Shown in pieces: positions 63,791 to 64,000 of a stretch of 64,000 nt of DNA. The stretch comes from Candidatus Gastranaerophilales bacterium (GTDB lineage Bacteria > Cyanobacteriota > Vampirovibrionia > Gastranaerophilales > Gastranaerophilaceae), in the NCBI GenBank assembly GCA_944323135.1, contig CALURI010000006.1, positions 57,387 through 121,386 of the forward strand, given 5' to 3'. The notes under the pieces were generated by a model. That model ran no database searches, was not told where the DNA came from, and saw nothing but the letters and a program-made list of their open reading frames with translations. Positions within the stretch are counted from its first letter, which is position 1, and each line of letters starts with the position of its first letter. Both the position numbers and the translations under genes were made by a program.

Positions 63791-63875
63791 CGGGATATAG
63801 CACTCTGCCGAACAAACGATTAAGTATCGTTTGTGAGAGGGAATGATAGCGCCTTGCTATTTGAGTATATCCCGA
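63791..63875 (+). pseudogene. tRNA-Pro-derived sequence carrying the D-loop hairpin element
   Basis: 85 nt closed by a perfect 9-bp stem (CGGGATATA/TATATCCCG) like the neighbouring tRNA-Pro(CGG). The D-region holds the hairpin element (63800-63852). Anticodon and T arms are missing; ATAGC-gcctt-GCTAT forms a short third helix. Flanks (AAATAGCAATTT[C/T]ATTTCTT) duplicate those of the tRNA-Pro(CGG) gene, so it arose by tandem duplication. It cannot decode; it may be a relic or a new small RNA. Confidence 0.65.
63800..63852 (+). repeat. D-loop hairpin element, copy 2
   Basis: Near-identical to 40016-40067. The stem is ACAAACGAT-taagt-ATCGTTTGT; relative to copy 1 a T-A pair is replaced by C-G, a compensatory change. 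Confidence 0.8.
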
Positions 63876-63924
63876 GTATAATTTAAGTCGTACATTTTAT
63901 ATTAAATAGCAATTTTATTTCTTT

Positions 63925-63998
63925 CGGGATGTAGCGCAGTCTGGTAGCGCACCGTGTTCGGGTCGCGGGGGTCGCAAGTTCGAATCTTGTCATCCCGA
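63925..63998 (+). tRNA. trnP: tRNA-Pro (CGG)
   Basis: 74 nt at the window edge. Acceptor CGGGATG/CATCCCG, anticodon loop TTCGGGT (anticodon CGG), T-loop AGTTCGAATCT, A73; CCA not encoded. Confidence 0.95.
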
Positions 63999-64000
63999 TT

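Overview
The window is AT-rich bacterial chromosome from a diderm. It carries kdsA (Kdo synthesis), a TolC-family outer-membrane protein, a C-terminal processing protease and at least six prepilins of the 'GFTLAEVLIT' type. Codon use, the abundance of such prepilins, a YvcK protein with an N-terminal membrane anchor, and several lineage-type proteins of unknown function fit a gut Gastranaerophilales/Melainabacteria-like bacterium (non-photosynthetic cyanobacterial sister group). That placement is inference from style and gene content; no rRNA is present to prove it.

Layout. 1-11 kb: protease, prepilin, cytidine deaminase, small zinc-ribbon and secreted proteins, a radical SAM protein, two lineage-type proteins, folP, another prepilin, gatB and a SIS-domain sugar isomerase. 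11-19 kb, minus strand: pheS, an MBL hydrolase, kdsA, a prepilin, then the rpmG - tRNA-Trp - secE - nusG - rplK - rplA transcription/translation cluster, a coiled-coil protein and coaD. 18.8-19.5 kb is non-coding and rich in palindromes. 20-26 kb: a compact AddAB-like helicase/nuclease pair, and rplJ-rplL behind an L10 leader RNA. 26-36 kb: panC and panB, yvcK, pxpA, a membrane-anchored HsdR_N-like protein, a prepilin, rpsT, a GH57 glucan-branching enzyme and a papain-like putative effector. 36.5-40.1 kb is a decayed integrative element between tRNA-Asp and an abnormal tRNA(CAU); both of its recombinases are broken. 40-52 kb: envelope polysaccharide genes (nucleotidyltransferase; small membrane protein, methyltransferase and sulfatase-like cassette), tRNA-Lys, TolC, a metal exporter, a PHP phosphoesterase, a HAD phosphatase and a U32 protein. 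52-64 kb: an orphan ABC permease, a TPR/NHL protein, malQ, an XRE regulator, two tandem highly similar pilins with strong promoters, a second U32 protein, maf, a SEC-C protein, a TPR membrane protein and two tRNA-Pro genes.

The most interesting signals are two. (1) Three separate prepilin genes (1399-2129, 13702-14582, 32354-33135) each have a run of exactly ten C/G between an SD-preceded ATG and the prepilin cleavage motif. In all three the motif is out of frame by the same amount, so a tract of 11 or 8 would switch the gene ON; these look like a coordinated set of phase-variable pili. (2) A conserved, structurally covarying hairpin element of about 40-50 nt sits in the D-loop position of two tRNA-derived sequences, 40016-40067 and 63800-63852. 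A third, softer pattern is a short N-terminal '[hydrophobic]-x-F-x-[G/A/S]' tag on five otherwise unrelated proteins, some of which look like effectors.
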